A stretch of DNA of 64,000 bases from Bradyrhizobium sp. AZCC 1693 (GCF_036924745.1 NZ_JAZHSD010000001.1:1984001-2048000), one strand, 5' to 3'; shown: positions 42,130-51,584, counted from the stretch's first letter. Notes: generated from the sequence alone by a model not told the origin. A program made the numbers and translations.

Positions 42130-43569
42130 TTAGCCCAGCCCGGCCTGCTTCAACTGACGATTGATGCTGTCGGCCAGCTTGTCTAATCCTTCATCGACGG
42201 TGACCTCCTTCGCGACCATCTTCTGCAAGGAAGCGGCCCATTCGGTCGTCAGATCAAAGAATAACGGCTGCGCCGTGAAGTAGATCTTCGCACCGGGCGA
42301 AGAGACGTCATGCTGCTCGAGATAGCCGGGATAGGATTTCGCGATCCGGTCGCGGAACTCGCTATCCTTCCACACTGACGCCCGCACCGGATTGACAAAA
42401 TCCATTTTGCGCGCGCCGAACAGGTCATGCTCCGCGGAGGCCGCCCATTGCATGAACAACCAGGCCGCGTCCTTCTGCTTTGAGAAGCTCGACAGCGCGA
42501 GCGACCAGATCCAGACATTGGGCGTTGGTGCCTTGGCTGCCGGATTGGCGGCGAAAGGTGCGTAGCCCAGATTGCCTTTTTCCTTGTTGTCGCCGCCGTT
42601 CATGAAGTAGCCAAGGATGTCGGCGTCGAAGATCATGCCGGAAGCGCCGGCGCCGAGATCGGTGCCGACCTGATACCAGGTGTAAGTCGACCAGTTCTTC
42701 GGTCCCGACCCCTGGATCATCTTGACCCATTTCTCGTGAAATTCCTTCGACGCCTTGGTATTCATCGCGGCCTTCAGCTTGCCGCCTTCCATCACGAAGT
42801 CCTTCTGCCCGAAGTTCGAATAGGCCGACAGGAAACCGGGATGAATGGTCGCCCAGGAGCGCGAGCCGCGGACGCCGACGCCGTAGGGACCTCCCGCATC
42901 CTTGGTGATTTTGGCCGCGACCTCGATCATCTCATCGAGGTTCTTCGGCGGCTTGACGCCGACCTTGTCGAAGACCTTGCGATTATAGGCGATGTTGTTG
43001 AGCTCATAGCCCCACGGGATGCACCATTGCTTGGCCTTGCCGGAGCCGAGCTCGGAGCCTGCGACGCCGTCCCATGCCGTCGAGGCACGCAGTCCGGGCA
43101 GCACGTCTTCCCACGCGAAGGCCGGATTGGTTTTTGCAGGATCCTTGATGTAGGTGTTGAGGTCCTCGATCCAGCCTGCCGGACCGTAGGTCCAGGTCAT
43201 GTAGGCCCCGGTCATGAAGGCGTCGTACTGGTCCGACTTCGAGGACAGCGCCGCCGTCACCTTGTCGAAATACACGTCCTCCGGAAAGATGTCGTAAGCC
43301 ACGTTCATCCCGGTCAGCGTCTTGAACGCCTCGATATCGCCGACCATGGCATCGACGTAAGGATGCTTGTTCAACAAGAGCTTGACCGTCTTGCCGCTGT
43401 GGGCCTTCCAGTTGAAATCCGCGGCCATTGCCCTCGACACGGAGGATGCGAAGGCCGCGTTTGCGGCGACGCCTGCTATACCGAGCTTGGCGGCGCCATC
43501 CAGCAGATCACGCCGGCTGATGCGTTTGGCGGCGTAGGATTCGAAAAGGTTCTTCTCACGATCGAACAT
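42130..43569 (-). CDS. ABC importer substrate-binding protein, sugar/polyol type
   Basis: 479 residues from ATG 43569. A twin-arginine-like leader (RISRRDLLDGAAKLG, then AANAAFASSVSRAMA) predicts export. The mature part has the family-1 sugar-binding layout: HSGKTVKLLLNKHPYVDAMV, a central WCIPWGYELNNIAYNRKVF hinge segment, and GAGASGMIFDADILGYFMNG. It is the first structural gene after the SorC regulator gene, 23 bases downstream. Ligand unknown; the associated enzymes point to a polyol or uncommon sugar. Confidence 0.88.
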   Translation of the reverse strand: MFDREKNLFESYAAKRISRRDLLDGAAKLGIAGVAANAAFASSVSRAMAADFNWKAHSGKTVKLLLNKHPYVDAMVGDIEAFKTLTGMNVAYDIFPEDVYFDKVTAALSSKSDQYDAFMTGAYMTWTYGPAGWIEDLNTYIKDPAKTNPAFAWEDVLPGLRASTAWDGVAGSELGSGKAKQWCIPWGYELNNIAYNRKVFDKVGVKPPKNLDEMIEVAAKITKDAGGPYGVGVRGSRSWATIHPGFLSAYSNFGQKDFVMEGGKLKAAMNTKASKEFHEKWVKMIQGSGPKNWSTYTWYQVGTDLGAGASGMIFDADILGYFMNGGDNKEKGNLGYAPFAANPAAKAPTPNVWIWSLALSSFSKQKDAAWLFMQWAASAEHDLFGARKMDFVNPVRASVWKDSEFRDRIAKSYPGYLEQHDVSSPGAKIYFTAQPLFFDLTTEWAASLQKMVAKEVTVDEGLDKLADSINRQLKQAGLG

Positions 43570-43592
43570 TCATTCCTCCCAGGTTGCGCTTC

Positions 43593-44609
43593 TTACTTTC
43601 CCTTCCGGCCTTTGTTTTTTTCTCTTCCGGACGTTCTCTCCGGCTTGTCGGAAGCGAGCGCCTGAGCGGTCGCTTCGTCGATGATCAGTCCGTGAAGTAT
43701 GCCGCTGCGCAGCACGCCCCGCAGGGCCGTCACCTTGGCCGGGCCGCCGGCAATCGCGACGATCCGGTGCTTCCTGAGATCGGCCACGCTCATGGAGGTC
43801 GCCCGCGCCGACAGGTCGGTATCCAGCACCGTTCCGTCGGCACTGAAGAAATGCCCGAGCAGATCGGCGCAGGCGCCGACTCGCTTCAATTCGGCCACCT
43901 CGTCGGGCTTGATCATGCCGCTCGACACCAGGAACCCATCACGGCTGACCTGGCCGATGCCGACGAACAGCAACGACGCCTTGCGCGCCAGCGCGAACAC
44001 GTCGGCAATGCCGAATTGCTGCATCAGTACGGCCCGGTCGGCGACCGAATTGGCGAATACCGGCACCGGCAACAGATAGGCCTCTGCGTCCGTGCGCTCG
44101 GCGAGGCGATGAATCACGTCGAAGGGATTGGCCGCGAATTTCCGCGTCAGCCCGCCAAGCAGCGACACGAACTGCACTTTGCGCGCGGGCGTTTGCGGCA
44201 GCTGTTCGACCACGGCAGCGAGCGTGCGGCCATGGCCGACGCCGATCACCTTGTCTTCGCCGCGTTCGAGGGTCTGGCGCAGAAAGCTTGCGCCTTCGAG
44301 CGCCAGCGCCTTGAGCGGCAGGTCGCCCTCGCCGAGATCGGGCGCCACGCGGCAGAACGCCAGGCCGAAGCGCTGGGCGAGCGTGTTTTCCAGCGCCACG
44401 CACTCTGCCACCGGGCCCTCGACGAAAACGCGGATCATGCCCTCGCGGCTCGCCCGCGCGATCAGGCGGTGCGCCTTGGTGCTCTGGATATTCAGGCGGG
44501 TTGCGACTTCCGACTGCGTTAGTCCGGCAGCGAAATACAGCCACGCCGCGCGGGTCGCGAGCGATGCATCGCCATCGATCATGTGCAGCTTGTCGGAAGG
44601 TGCAGCCAC
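43593..44609 (-). CDS. SorC-family sugar-binding transcription regulator (EryD-like)
   Basis: 338 residues from GTG 44609; ATG 44582 is an alternative start. The N-terminal HTH is AAWLYFAAGLTQSEVATRLN with IQSTKAHRLIARASREGMI. The C-terminal effector domain (DeoR/SorC type, NagB-like fold) shows VIGVGHGRTLAAVVEQLP, VQFVSLLGGLTRKF, LLFVGIGQVSRDG and RIVAIAGGPAKVTALRGVL. The C-terminus is a basic tail (SGREKNKGRKGK). It lies at the head of the leftward operon and divergent to the rightward kinase operon, so it probably controls both, with a phosphorylated sugar or polyol as effector. Confidence 0.9.
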   Translation of the reverse strand: MAAPSDKLHMIDGDASLATRAAWLYFAAGLTQSEVATRLNIQSTKAHRLIARASREGMIRVFVEGPVAECVALENTLAQRFGLAFCRVAPDLGEGDLPLKALALEGASFLRQTLERGEDKVIGVGHGRTLAAVVEQLPQTPARKVQFVSLLGGLTRKFAANPFDVIHRLAERTDAEAYLLPVPVFANSVADRAVLMQQFGIADVFALARKASLLFVGIGQVSRDGFLVSSGMIKPDEVAELKRVGACADLLGHFFSADGTVLDTDLSARATSMSVADLRKHRIVAIAGGPAKVTALRGVLRSGILHGLIIDEATAQALASDKPERTSGREKNKGRKGK

Positions 44610-44645
44610 GCTCGAAAGGTCCCACTTGCAAATTTCTTCACGGGC

Positions 44646-44659
44646 TGCAAAAAATTGCA
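44646..44659. promoter_or_regulatory. candidate operator in the divergent promoter region
   Basis: The palindrome TGCAA-AAAA-TTGCA lies in the 174-base region between the SorC-family gene and the rightward kinase gene. A related half, TTGCAAATTT, is 20 bases to its left (about 44627). It is the most symmetrical sequence in the divergent region, and a repeated TTGCAA element is a plausible SorC-type binding site. Confidence 0.45.
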
Positions 44660-44783
44660 GAGGGCAGACAAATCGTCAAGCCCTTACTCATGCTGCGATG
44701 CAATCGGTCGGTGGGAACCTTTTTGCGCGCGAAGAAGTCAGGGCAGCGGTCATAAAGGCGAGCGCCAAGGGTGGTGAATTCCA

Positions 44784-46064
44784 ATGACAGGTTTGTTCCT
44801 CGGCATTGATATGGGGACCGGCGGCGTTCGCGCATGCGCTGTCGACGCGCAAGGCGACGTCCAGGGTTTTGCCTCGACCGTGCTCCCCGCGCCGCGCCAG
44901 GAAGGCGACGCCATCGATCAGGAGCCGGAGCTTTGGTGGCAGGCCGCGGTCACGACCATTTGCAAGCTCGGGGAGACGATTGATCTCGGCCGCGTGGAAC
45001 GCATTGCCGTTGACGGCACTTCCGGCACGCTGCTGCTGATCGATGCGCTCGGCCGGCCGTGTTCGCTCGGGCTGATGTACAATGACGCTCGCGCCGTCCG
45101 GGAAGCAGCGCGTATCGCCGATGTTGCCCCGGCGGAAAGCGGCGCCCATGGCCGCAGCAGCGCGCTGGCCAAGCTGCTCCATCTCCTGAACCGCGGCAAT
45201 GTCGGGAATGCGCGTCATGCTGTTCATCAGGCCGATTGGATTGCCAGCCGGCTCGCGAACCGTTACGGCATCAGCGATGAGAACAACGCGCTCAAGCTCG
45301 GCTACGACCCGATAGCCCGCGCGTGGCCGGCCTGGCTTGACAAGCTCAATGTCCCCGGCGAATGGCTGCCAAGGGCGCTTGTGCCGGGCACGCCCTTCGC
45401 CGAGATCGACCCGAATGTCGCGCGCACGCTTGGGCTATCGCCATCAACGCGCATTGCGGCCGGCACCACTGATGGCGTCGCCGCCTTCATCGCCACCCGC
45501 GCCGATCAACCGGGCGACGCCGTCACCTCGCTCGGAACGACGCTGGTGGTGAAACTGCTGGCAACGCAGCCGATCTTCGCGGCGGACCAGGGCGTCTACT
45601 CGCACCGCCTTGGCGAGCATTGGCTCGCCGGCGGCGCCTCCAACACCGGCGGCGCTGCATTACTCATGCATTTCACGACCGAGGAGATGCAACGTTTGAC
45701 GCCGCAGCTCAAGCCGACGGAGCCGACCGGGCTCGATTATTATCCGCTGCCCAAACCCGGCGAACGCTTCCCGATCGCCGATCCGAGGCTCGAGGCACGG
45801 ATCACGCCGCGACCAGCCGAAGACCGCCGCTTCTTCCAGGGGCTTCTCGAAGGCATCGCCTCGGTCGAGGCGCTCGCCTATCAGCGCCTCGCTCTGCTCG
45901 GAGCGCCACATTTGCGCCGCGTCATCAGCATCGGCGGCGGTGCGAGGAACCATGCCTGGACTGCGATCCGACATCGCATTCTCGGTGTTCCCGTCGCCGT
46001 CGCCGAGCAGACCGAGGCGAGCTACGGCGCGGCGTTGCTCGCATTGCACGGCGGTCCGCCATGA
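44784..46064 (+). CDS. FGGY carbohydrate kinase of the rightward operon
   Basis: 426 residues from ATG 44784 (GGTGG upstream). Phosphate loop LFLGIDMGTGGVRACAVD, DGTSGTLLLIDALGRP with the catalytic Asp region, SALAKLLHLLNRG, the loop SLGTTLVVKLLATQP and the adenosine loop VISIGGGARNHAWTAIRHRI are all present. It is shorter than most FGGY kinases (450-560), close to the compact group that includes cyanobacterial/plant D-ribulose or xylulose kinases. It is translationally coupled to the HAD gene (ATGA). The substrate is probably a ketose handled by the class II aldolase two genes downstream. Confidence 0.87.
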   Translation: MTGLFLGIDMGTGGVRACAVDAQGDVQGFASTVLPAPRQEGDAIDQEPELWWQAAVTTICKLGETIDLGRVERIAVDGTSGTLLLIDALGRPCSLGLMYNDARAVREAARIADVAPAESGAHGRSSALAKLLHLLNRGNVGNARHAVHQADWIASRLANRYGISDENNALKLGYDPIARAWPAWLDKLNVPGEWLPRALVPGTPFAEIDPNVARTLGLSPSTRIAAGTTDGVAAFIATRADQPGDAVTSLGTTLVVKLLATQPIFAADQGVYSHRLGEHWLAGGASNTGGAALLMHFTTEEMQRLTPQLKPTEPTGLDYYPLPKPGERFPIADPRLEARITPRPAEDRRFFQGLLEGIASVEALAYQRLALLGAPHLRRVISIGGGARNHAWTAIRHRILGVPVAVAEQTEASYGAALLALHGGPP

Positions 46065-46927
46065 ACGCCGGCACCATCACGATCTCCGGCCTTCGCGCAA
46101 TCGCCGACAGGTTCGATCACGTCCTGCTCGACCAATGGGGGACCCTGCACGAGGGCAAGGCGATCTTCCCGGCCGCACGTGAATGCGTGGCCCGGCTGCG
46201 CGAAGCCGGCAAGCGCGTGCTGGTACTTTCGAACTCCGGCAAGCGCGCGAGCCGCAACCAGGAGCGCCTTGCCACACTCGGCCTGTCGCCGGAGGCCTAC
46301 GATGGTATTTTGTCGTCTGGCGAAGTCACCTGGAGCGGGTTGCACGCACGAGCGCACCAACCCTTCACCGGGCTGGGCCGGGCCTGTTTTCTGATCACGC
46401 GCGATGGCGATCGATCCATTGTCGAGGGGCTCGACCTGACCATCGTAACGGACGTGCAAGAGGCCGACTTCATCCTGCTCGGCGGGCTCGACGATGCGGC
46501 CGCCGACCCTGAGCATTGGCGCGGATCGCTGAGCACCGCGGCGGCGCGCCGGCTGCCGATGCTGTGCGCCAATCCCGACCTTGTGATGTTCGGTGCAAGG
46601 GGATTGATCCCCGCGCCGGGAGCGCTGGCAGCCTTCTATCAGCGGCTTGGCGGCGCAGCGACATTTGTCGGCAAGCCCCATGCGCCCATGTTTGCGGCGG
46701 CACTCGGGCGATTGGGAAATCCCGATCCGCACCGCGTCCTCGTCATAGGCGACTCCCTCGATCACGACATCGCCGGCGGCCGTGCGGCAGCAATGCTGAC
46801 CCTGCTCGTCCGTTCAGGCGCCCACAGGGAGACGCTGGCGGATGCCGCCGAACTGCCGGCGATCCGGGCCGCAGCCGGCTCGGAAGCTAGAATGCCGCAC
46901 TGGACGATGAAACATCTCAGCTGGTGA
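46061..46927 (+). CDS. HAD-superfamily class IIA hydrolase
   Basis: 288 residues from ATG 46061, overlapping the kinase stop. Motif I is HVLLDQWGTLHEGKAIFPAA, where DQWG replaces the usual D-x-D-G: the first Asp is kept and the second is Trp/Gly shifted, as in the TIGR01459-type HAD-IIA subfamily. The cap-region motif VLVLSNSGKRASRNQERLAT, the lysine in FVGKPHAPMFAAAL and motif III VIGDSLDHDIAGGRAAAM are present. Likely a sugar-phosphate phosphatase that drains or recycles a phosphorylated intermediate of the pathway. Confidence 0.83.
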   Translation: MNAGTITISGLRAIADRFDHVLLDQWGTLHEGKAIFPAARECVARLREAGKRVLVLSNSGKRASRNQERLATLGLSPEAYDGILSSGEVTWSGLHARAHQPFTGLGRACFLITRDGDRSIVEGLDLTIVTDVQEADFILLGGLDDAAADPEHWRGSLSTAAARRLPMLCANPDLVMFGARGLIPAPGALAAFYQRLGGAATFVGKPHAPMFAAALGRLGNPDPHRVLVIGDSLDHDIAGGRAAAMLTLLVRSGAHRETLADAAELPAIRAAAGSEARMPHWTMKHLSW

Positions 46928-46937
46928 GGTTCGCGCG

Positions 46938-47969
46938 ATGCAACAGCCCGAAATCCTTAACGAGCTCCGCCGCATGTCGGCGCGCGTCGGCCGAAACATG
47001 CTGCTGGTACAAGGCGCCGGTGGCAATTCATCCATCAAGCACGGCGACGTGCTCTGGGTGAAGGCGTCAGGCACCTGGCTCGCCGACGCCGAGGACAAGG
47101 AGATCTGCGTGCCGGTCTCGCTCCCGGGAGCCCGCGCCGCGCTGGCTGCCGGCAATGAGCGCATGCCGCTGGCGTCCGGGCATCCCGAAAGCCAACTTCG
47201 TGCCTCGATCGAGACCTCGCTGCACGCGCTGATGCCCCATCCGGTCGTTCTTCATGTCCATTCAGTCAACACTATCGCGTGGTCGGTCCGGTCGGATGCC
47301 GAGGACGAACTGGTCGCCCGACTGCGCGGCCTGCCCTGGCGCCGGCTCGATTATCATCATCCCGGCTTGCCGCTCGCGCAAGCCGTGGGCGAGAGTCTCG
47401 CGCAAGGACCGGCTGACATCCTGATCCTCGGCAATCACGGCCTCGTGGTCGGCGCCGCGACCTGCGATGCTGCGGATGAATTGGTGGCTGAAGTGGAGCG
47501 CCGGCTGGCACTGGAGCCACGCAGTGCAGCGCCCACTGACGGTGGCTCGCTTCACCTTATCTGTGCGGGCTCGGAATATCGCCTGCCAAAAGATCCGCTC
47601 TGCCACACGCTTGGCACCGACCACCACAATTTCGCGATCGCCACGAAGGGCTCGCTATATCCGGATCATGTCGTGTTTCTTGGACCTGCCCTGCCGGTGC
47701 TGTCGAAGGGCGAGAACCTGACCGCGAAAGTTGCCCTTACTGATGGGCGCGGCTACCCTCCTCCGGTCGCCGTGATCGTTCCCGGTAAAGGTACTGTGAT
47801 CCGCAACGACGCCAGCGCCGGCGCGGAAGCCATGTTGAGCTGCCTCGCACTTGTGACCAGCCGCCTGCCTCGAAACGCGACGATCAAATACCTGTCGTCG
47901 CGCGATGAGCAGGCATTGCTGAACTGGGATGCTGAGCACTACCGACAACAAATGACAGAAAATCGCTGA
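46938..47969 (+). CDS. class II aldolase/adducin-domain protein, long form
   Basis: 343 residues from ATG 46938. The core carries MLLVQGAGGNSSIKHGDVLW, the zinc ligands VVLHVHSVNTIAWS and ILILGNHGLVVGAA. About 130 extra C-terminal residues (PVAVIVPGKGTVIRNDASAG and following) resemble the linker after the aldolase domain in rhamnulose-1-phosphate aldolase/dehydrogenase fusions, but the dehydrogenase domain is absent. The metal ligands are intact, so an active ketose-phosphate aldolase is likely. It differs clearly from the 246-residue aldolase at 34596 and probably acts on another substrate. Confidence 0.82.
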   Translation: MQQPEILNELRRMSARVGRNMLLVQGAGGNSSIKHGDVLWVKASGTWLADAEDKEICVPVSLPGARAALAAGNERMPLASGHPESQLRASIETSLHALMPHPVVLHVHSVNTIAWSVRSDAEDELVARLRGLPWRRLDYHHPGLPLAQAVGESLAQGPADILILGNHGLVVGAATCDAADELVAEVERRLALEPRSAAPTDGGSLHLICAGSEYRLPKDPLCHTLGTDHHNFAIATKGSLYPDHVVFLGPALPVLSKGENLTAKVALTDGRGYPPPVAVIVPGKGTVIRNDASAGAEAMLSCLALVTSRLPRNATIKYLSSRDEQALLNWDAEHYRQQMTENR

Positions 47970-47985
47970 TGCGTGGGAGGCGAAG

Positions 47986-48441
47986 ATGCTGAAATCGATC
48001 GATCCAATCCTGAATGCAGACGTCCTTTATGCGTTGCGCGCCATGGGTCATGGCGACGACCTCGTCCTCTGCGACACCAATTTCCCGGCCGACGCAGTTG
48101 CCCATCAGACCGTGCTGGGCCGCCTCCTCCGTATCGATAACGTCACCGCCGCGCGGGCGGCGCGAGCCGTCCTTTCAGTCCTGCCGCTCGATTCCTTTGT
48201 CGAAAAACCGGCGTCGCGGATGGAAATCGTCGGTCAGCCCGAGGACGTCCCTCCCGTGCAGTTCGAGGTGCAGAAGGAGATCGACGCAGCAGAGGGACGT
48301 TCATTGTCGATGGGCTCGGTCGAGCGATTTGCCTTCTATGAACGTGCGAAGAATGCGTACTGCGTGATTCAGACCGGCGAGCGGCGCTTCTACGGCTGCT
48401 TCATCTTCAAGAAGGGCGTGATCGCCCCCGACACGGCCTAG
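47986..48441 (+). CDS. fucU: L-fucose mutarotase-type protein (RbsD/FucU family)
   Basis: 151 residues. The start MLKSIDPILNADVLYALRAM then GHGDDLVLCDTNFPADAVA and the end RFAFYERAKNAYCVIQTGER then RFYGCFIFKKGVI match FucU closely, including the catalytic His of the M-G-H-G-D block and the F-Y-E-R box. The enzyme interconverts sugar anomers before kinase or dehydrogenase action. It lies 16 bases after the aldolase gene, preceded by GGGAGG. Its presence together with a fuconolactonase-like hydrolase and aldo/keto reductase nearby suggests a six-carbon deoxy sugar, though RbsD/FucU proteins also act on pyranose forms of other sugars. Confidence 0.88.
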   Translation: MLKSIDPILNADVLYALRAMGHGDDLVLCDTNFPADAVAHQTVLGRLLRIDNVTAARAARAVLSVLPLDSFVEKPASRMEIVGQPEDVPPVQFEVQKEIDAAEGRSLSMGSVERFAFYERAKNAYCVIQTGERRFYGCFIFKKGVIAPDTA

Positions 48442-48646
48442 CTTGGCGAAACAATGGAGCCGTGAAAAAGCCGCGATGAGGACGAAACCATTGCTCATCA
48501 AAACACCAGTCGGCAAGAACGCCGATCTTCTCAGCGCTATCGCGAGCCGCTACCGCGAAGATGATGTCAGCGGATCGCATCGCCCACCGATGCTCGGACG
48601 GAGAAGCCATAAACAGTCTACATAACCAAACAGGGAGGTTTACGCG

Positions 48647-50305
48647 ATGAAACAGCAAGGACACGATCCGCATTCAGAACTGCGACCAAACCGGCGCGCT
48701 GTCTTGATGGGAGCAGCCAGCGCCGCCGCCTTGGGTACGACCGGCGCGCTCGGCACGTTCTCCGGGCTTGCGTTGGCACAGAACAATTTGCGGTCCCAGA
48801 TCTCGCAAATCCCGGGGGTGGGGAAAGGCGCGCCAACCGACGCCGATTGGCAGAAGGTCGGCGAACTCTGCCTCGGCCCGACCAGGGCCAGTGTCAAGGA
48901 AGGAGAATTCAAGGGCGTCGAGCTCTCCTTCATGGGGCTGAACAACCAGAATCTGCACAACTTGCTGTTCCGTGGTTTCCTGAAACCGTGGGAGGCCTAT
49001 ACGGGCGCGAAGATTTCATGGATCGATCTTGCCCAGGCCGACTACAACCCGCGACTGCAGCAAGCGATCGCGACCGGCACGGTCGACTTCGACATCCTCG
49101 AAATGGGCGCACCGTTCGAGGGAGACGTGTGCGGCAAGGGACTGGCGTCGGAGATGCCGGACTGGGTCAAGAAGCAGATCGATATCGACGATTACGTCGA
49201 CTATCTAAAGCCGCCGGTCGGAACCTGGAACGGCAAGACCTATCGCGTCACGATCGACGGCGACTGCCACAACTTCAATTACAGAACCGACTATTTCTCC
49301 GACCCCGCACTCGCGAAGGCCTGGAAGGACGCCGGCAACCAGAGCGAATGGGGCGTACCGAAGACCTGGCAGCAGGTCCAGGCCGTGACAAAATTCCTCA
49401 AGGGCAAGAAGATCAAGGGCCAGAACGCGTACGGCTACCTCGATGCGCCCAAGCCCTGGGGTGGGTTCGGCTTCTACTTCCTTGCCAGCCGCGCCTCCGC
49501 CTACGCCAAGCATCCGGACGACAAGGCCTGGCTGTTCGATGTCGACACGATGAAGCCACGCATCAACAATCCGGCCTGGGTTCGCGCCATTCAGGACGTC
49601 ATCGACGCGCTGCCGTCCGAGCCGGCCGATCAGCTCAACGCCGACCCCAACACCACCGGTTTCCAGCAATTCCTGGCCGGCATCGGCTCAATGATCCCCT
49701 GGTGGGGAGACATTGGCCAAGTGGCAAAGGCGAGCGACACCTCCGTGGTCGGCGATGTCGTCGGCTTCGACATCCTGCCCGGATCGGAAGACGTCTACAA
49801 TTCCAGGACAGGCAAGTGGGACAAACTCGCGAGCGGTCCAAACCATGCGCCGAACTGCGCCTATCTCGGTTGGGGCATCTACGTCATGGCACGGGTCGCA
49901 AGCGACGAGCGCAAGCACAAGGCGGCCTGGAGCGCGGCCGCACATCTCGGCGGCAAGGACCTCTCGCTCTGGATGGTCATGTATCCGTCGGGATTCCAGG
50001 CCCATCGCACCAGCCATTTCGACTTCGATGAGTGGGTGGCAGCCGGCTATGATCGGAAGTACATCACGTCCTATCTGAACTCGCAGCGCACTTCCTATAA
50101 TCACCCCAACCGGGCGGTCGAGCCACGCATCCCGGGTATCTTCCAGTACTACAGCATCGCCGAGGACGAGCTGACCAAGATCTTCGCCGGCAGGGTTGAC
50201 GCGCAGACCGGCGCGAACAACATCGCCGCCGCCTGGGAAAAGCTGACCGACCAGATCGGCCGCGAAAAGCAGGTCGCGCTCTACAAGGCGTCTCTCGGCG
50301 TGTAG
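48647..50305 (+). CDS. ABC substrate-binding protein of the rightward operon
   Basis: 552 residues from ATG 48647 with GGGAGG nine bases upstream. A twin-arginine-like leader (RPNRRAVLMGAASAAALGTT) targets it to the periplasm. The mature protein has the layout of large sugar receptors: YTGAKISWIDLAQADYNPRL, then GTVDFDILEMGAPFEGDV and FLAGIGSMIPWWGDIGQVAK. It is about 100 residues longer than the first locus's receptor and not closely similar to it. A gap of 205 bases separates it from fucU, so it may have its own promoter. The two permease genes follow, but no ATPase gene is in this operon. Confidence 0.86.
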   Translation: MKQQGHDPHSELRPNRRAVLMGAASAAALGTTGALGTFSGLALAQNNLRSQISQIPGVGKGAPTDADWQKVGELCLGPTRASVKEGEFKGVELSFMGLNNQNLHNLLFRGFLKPWEAYTGAKISWIDLAQADYNPRLQQAIATGTVDFDILEMGAPFEGDVCGKGLASEMPDWVKKQIDIDDYVDYLKPPVGTWNGKTYRVTIDGDCHNFNYRTDYFSDPALAKAWKDAGNQSEWGVPKTWQQVQAVTKFLKGKKIKGQNAYGYLDAPKPWGGFGFYFLASRASAYAKHPDDKAWLFDVDTMKPRINNPAWVRAIQDVIDALPSEPADQLNADPNTTGFQQFLAGIGSMIPWWGDIGQVAKASDTSVVGDVVGFDILPGSEDVYNSRTGKWDKLASGPNHAPNCAYLGWGIYVMARVASDERKHKAAWSAAAHLGGKDLSLWMVMYPSGFQAHRTSHFDFDEWVAAGYDRKYITSYLNSQRTSYNHPNRAVEPRIPGIFQYYSIAEDELTKIFAGRVDAQTGANNIAAAWEKLTDQIGREKQVALYKASLGV

Positions 50306-50342
50306 CATTCCATCTACATTCCGCTTGATCACCATCGGGCTT

Positions 50343-50372
50343 TCGGCTGGCGCCGCGTCGGGCGCCAGCCGA
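50343..50372 (+). promoter_or_regulatory. intercistronic hairpin after the receptor gene
   Basis: Arms tcggctggcgcc (50343-50354) and ggcgccagccga (50361-50372) are perfect over 12 bases with a six-base loop, one of the strongest hairpins in the window. It lies 38 bases after the receptor stop and 56 before the permease start and is not followed by a T run. It probably protects the receptor transcript or attenuates reading into the permeases. Confidence 0.7.
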
Positions 50373-50427
50373 GGACTTCTCCTCCGTGCGACTGGGTCAA
50401 AGTCCAAATCGGCAGAGTGCAATCTTG

Positions 50428-51546
50428 ATGCAGAATTCATCATCGGTGGCGGACGCCCGGCATCATAAGCCTGCCTCGCCGCGGGTTGCCGGCAGCCGGA
50501 AGAATGTAGGACGCGCGGTCGTCATCCTCGCCTCGCTTGCGTTCCTGGCCCTGCTCCTCATCCAGATTCTGTATGCGGCGGGAGCGACCACATCGGGGTT
50601 CGCCGATTGGCGACCGATCCTTGCTGCGTATCTGTTCTGGGCCATCGCGATCGGGATTGGCCAGGTCGTGATCCGGGGGGAGCGTGGTCTGCGGGCGCTA
50701 TTCCTGTTGCCGGCCGTTTTCTTCACTGTTGCCGTTGTGATTTTTCCAACGCTGTTCGGATTTTACATCGCGTCGCTGGATTGGAACCTGAGCTCGCTCG
50801 AAGGCCCGCGCTTCTATGGCTTCAACAATCTCATCGGATTGTTTCACGACACTTATTACTGGAACGCGCTAGGCAACATGATCTTCTACACGGCCGCGGT
50901 GCTTGGCGAATATGCGGTCGCGTTTGGGCTGGCGCTGTTGCTGAACGCCGAGATACGAGCGCGGAAATTCTTTCGCGTCGTTTTCCTGCTGCCGATGATG
51001 CTCAGTCCTGTCGCCGTGAGCTGGATGATCGGCAAGTCACTGATGGAATACCGCTTTGGCCCGGCCGCTACACTGGCGCGCTATCTGGGGTGGGATAATC
51101 CGGCGTTCTTCGCCTCGCCATGGATGGCATGGCTGAGCATCGAGGCCATGGATGCCTGGGTTTCGATCCCCTTCATCATGATTATCCTGCTCGCCGGTTT
51201 GCAGGCAATGCCGAAGGAGGTGCAGGAAGCGGCCAAGGTCGATGGCGCGAACGGCTGGCAGTCGTTCTGGCATGTCACATTCCCCATCACGCTGCCGGTG
51301 AGCATCACCGTCCTGATCATCAGGATCATTTTCAAGCTGAAGCTCGCCGACATCGTGATCAACGTGACGGCCGGAGGGCCCGGCGGCGCCACCGACACGG
51401 TGTCGAGCTTCATCTACCGCGTCTATCGCGATCGATCGAATGTCGGATACGGCACCGGTCTGGCCATATTCTACCTGCTCCTGATCATCGCGCTGCTGAC
51501 GATATTGCTGCGCCTGTCCAATCGCTGGACGCAGAAAGTCGAGTAG
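50428..51546 (+). CDS. ABC importer permease (MalF type) of the rightward operon
   Basis: ATG 50428 is used, 372 residues; GTG 50386 is the longer option. Two extra N-terminal helices (VILASLAFLALLLIQILYAA and ILAAYLFWAIAIGIGQVVI) precede the six of the core. The EAA loop is KEVQEAAKVDGANGWQSFWH and the family G-G-P motif is VTAGGPGGATDTVSSFIY. It is followed after 38 bases by the second permease. Confidence 0.9.
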   Translation: MQNSSSVADARHHKPASPRVAGSRKNVGRAVVILASLAFLALLLIQILYAAGATTSGFADWRPILAAYLFWAIAIGIGQVVIRGERGLRALFLLPAVFFTVAVVIFPTLFGFYIASLDWNLSSLEGPRFYGFNNLIGLFHDTYYWNALGNMIFYTAAVLGEYAVAFGLALLLNAEIRARKFFRVVFLLPMMLSPVAVSWMIGKSLMEYRFGPAATLARYLGWDNPAFFASPWMAWLSIEAMDAWVSIPFIMIILLAGLQAMPKEVQEAAKVDGANGWQSFWHVTFPITLPVSITVLIIRIIFKLKLADIVINVTAGGPGGATDTVSSFIYRVYRDRSNVGYGTGLAIFYLLLIIALLTILLRLSNRWTQKVE

Positions 51547-51584
51547 CACGAGATCGAAACAGGTTTCACAAGGGAGTTGCTCGG

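Noticed and set aside
33086..44609. Rhizobial glycerol importer locus (glpSTPQV)
   Set aside because: Two ATPases plus a GlpD-like gene recall it, but the kinase is EryA-like, the small GlpU gene is missing, and ATPase motifs do not match what I remember of GlpS/GlpT.
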